From the NCBI RefSeq assembly GCF_019645835.1, contig NZ_CP080998.1, forward strand, positions 2,790,001 to 2,854,000: DNA of 64,000 bases, read 5' to 3'. Positions 63,303-64,000 of the stretch are shown here, in pieces. A program made the position numbers and the translations under genes. This stretch comes from Mycolicibacterium holsaticum DSM 44478 = JCM 12374. Its GTDB lineage: Bacteria; Actinomycetota; Actinomycetes; Mycobacteriales; Mycobacteriaceae. Each line of letters opens with the position of its first letter. Position 1 is the first letter of the stretch. Below the pieces are notes generated by a model. It did no database searches. It was not told where the DNA came from and saw nothing but the letters and a program-made list of their open reading frames with translations.

Positions 63303-63767
63303 ATGAAAAAGGGTGACAAAGTTGCCGACTTCCAGCTGCCGGACCAGACGGGCACCGTGCGCAGCCTCACCGAGCTACTGGCCGACGGGCCCATCGTGTT
63401 GTTCTTCTATCCCGCTGCGATGACGCCCGGTTGCACCAAGGAGGCCTGCCACTTTCGCGATCTGGCCGCCGAGTTCGCCGCGGTCGGCGCGAAGCGCGTC
63501 GGAATCAGCACGGATCCTGTTGAAAAGCAGGCGAAGTTCGCCGACAAGCAGGGGTTCGACTATCCGCTGCTGTCCGACGCCGACGGCACCGTCGCCGAGC
63601 AGTTCGGGGTCAAGCGCGGGCTGCTCGGAAAGTTCATGCCGGTCAAGCGCACCACGTTCGTCATCGACACCGACCGCGCGGTGCTCGACGTGATCGCCTC
63701 CGAGGTCAGCATGGACAGCCACGCCGATAAGGCCCTCGAGGTGCTGAGGCAGCGCCAGTCAGCGTGA
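63303..63767 (+). CDS. bcp: Bcp/PrxQ-family peroxiredoxin (Rv1608c-like)
   Basis: A 154-residue thiol peroxidase. Peroxidatic Cys in AMTPGCTKEACHFRD, with the resolving Cys five residues later, the atypical 2-Cys arrangement of Bcp. It reduces hydrogen and organic peroxides using thioredoxin. ATG 63303 is 7 nt after TAGCGT, leaderless geometry; the in-frame start at 63234 adds sequence across that promoter. It overlaps the convergent hydrolase gene by 9 bp. Confidence 0.95.
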   Translation: MKKGDKVADFQLPDQTGTVRSLTELLADGPIVLFFYPAAMTPGCTKEACHFRDLAAEFAAVGAKRVGISTDPVEKQAKFADKQGFDYPLLSDADGTVAEQFGVKRGLLGKFMPVKRTTFVIDTDRAVLDVIASEVSMDSHADKALEVLRQRQSA

Positions 63768-64000
63768 AGCGGGGCCGATGAAGTCGACTGCCGCGCGGAT
63801 CGCGGGGCGGTGCCGCAGCAGCCGGTAATGCGCCAATCTGCCCAGCCCTTTGGTGGTCATCAACGTCGCGTTCGGCCATGACGCGACCACCCGTTCGCTG
63901 GTCTCGTACGGCGTGTCCGGATCGTCCGGATCATGGATGAGCAACAGCGGCGGATATCCGGTGCGGGCGCCGACGACGGTCATGTTGGTTTCGTGCAGCG
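63759..64000 (-). CDS. Alpha/beta hydrolase, C-terminal fragment (5' end outside window)
   Basis: The frame is open to the window edge, giving about 80 C-terminal residues of an alpha/beta-hydrolase. PLLLIHDPDDPDTPYETSERVVASWP carries the expected catalytic Asp, and LGRLAHYRLL carries the His. The nucleophile Ser and the start lie beyond 64000. An internal ATG at 63983 should not be taken as the start, since the preceding codons (L-H-E-T-N) are in frame and coding-like. Confidence 0.8.
   Translation of the reverse strand, partial: LHETNMTVVGARTGYPPLLLIHDPDDPDTPYETSERVVASWPNATLMTTKGLGRLAHYRLLRHRPAIRAAVDFIGPASR

Overview
The window is high-GC DNA from a mycobacterium, most likely a fast-growing Mycolicibacterium. 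The backbone follows, in inverted orientation, the Mycobacterium tuberculosis order uvrA-Rv1637c-usp-Rv1634-uvrB-Rv1632c-coaE-rpsA-polA-Rv1628c-Rv1627c-pdtaR-cya-Rv1624c-cydABDC-tesB-pykA-Rv1616-Rv1615-lgt-trpABC-Rv1610-trpE-bcpB. The Rv numbers are from memory of that map; no search was run. Gene blocks that I remember from fast growers rather than M. tuberculosis are inserted at several points: livFGMHK, a Dps, a glutamine-type ABC operon with a two-component system, a Baeyer-Villiger-type monooxygenase with a DUF222/HNH gene, and a phytanoyl-CoA dioxygenase-like gene. I saw no insertion sequence, prophage or CRISPR array.

Layout. 1-12 kb: nucleotide excision repair (uvrA partial, uvrB) around a metallo-hydrolase, class I aldolase, an Lnt-like protein whose catalytic Cys is Ser, a universal stress protein, a UdgX-type uracil-DNA glycosylase, an MFS exporter and a long hibernation-factor-like protein. 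12-22 kb: DUF402 protein, exported protein, coaE-GrpB fusion, rpsA, a small TetR-controlled operon, a ThrE-type exporter and polA. 22-30 kb: an OB-fold/thiolase pair behind a KstR-type site, then livK-H-M-G-F and pdtaR. 30-42 kb: tRNA-Leu, an anchored glycosidase, a class III adenylyl cyclase, Dps, and the operon glnHPQ-kinase-regulator. 42-52 kb: cydABDC, thioesterase, pyruvate kinase and small membrane proteins. 52-64 kb: monooxygenase, DUF222/HNH, an lgt with a roughly 475-residue acidic repeat tail, the trp operon, a bcp peroxiredoxin and a truncated hydrolase.

Regulatory reading adds most to a plain gene list. uvrA has an exact, and uvrB a one-mismatch, RecA-independent (PafBC-type) promoter. 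The MFS gene has a MerR/SoxR-type dyad in a 19-bp promoter spacer. The Rv1628c-like gene has a KstR-consensus site over its promoter. The TetR operon has a perfect 12-bp palindrome at its head, and dps has a 9-5-9 inverted repeat just after its -10. About ten genes show a TAnnnT box 6-8 nt before the start codon, as expected for leaderless mycobacterial mRNAs. Two genes appear to use non-standard starts: ATC (DUF402 protein) and CTG (Lnt-like protein). Neighbouring genes in operons are very often coupled through 4-bp GTGA or ATGA overlaps.

I do not see a wholly new multi-gene defence or metabolic system. The best leads are the non-canonical starts, the Ser-for-Cys Lnt paralogue, the acidic repeat tail of Lgt, and the transporter/two-component operon.
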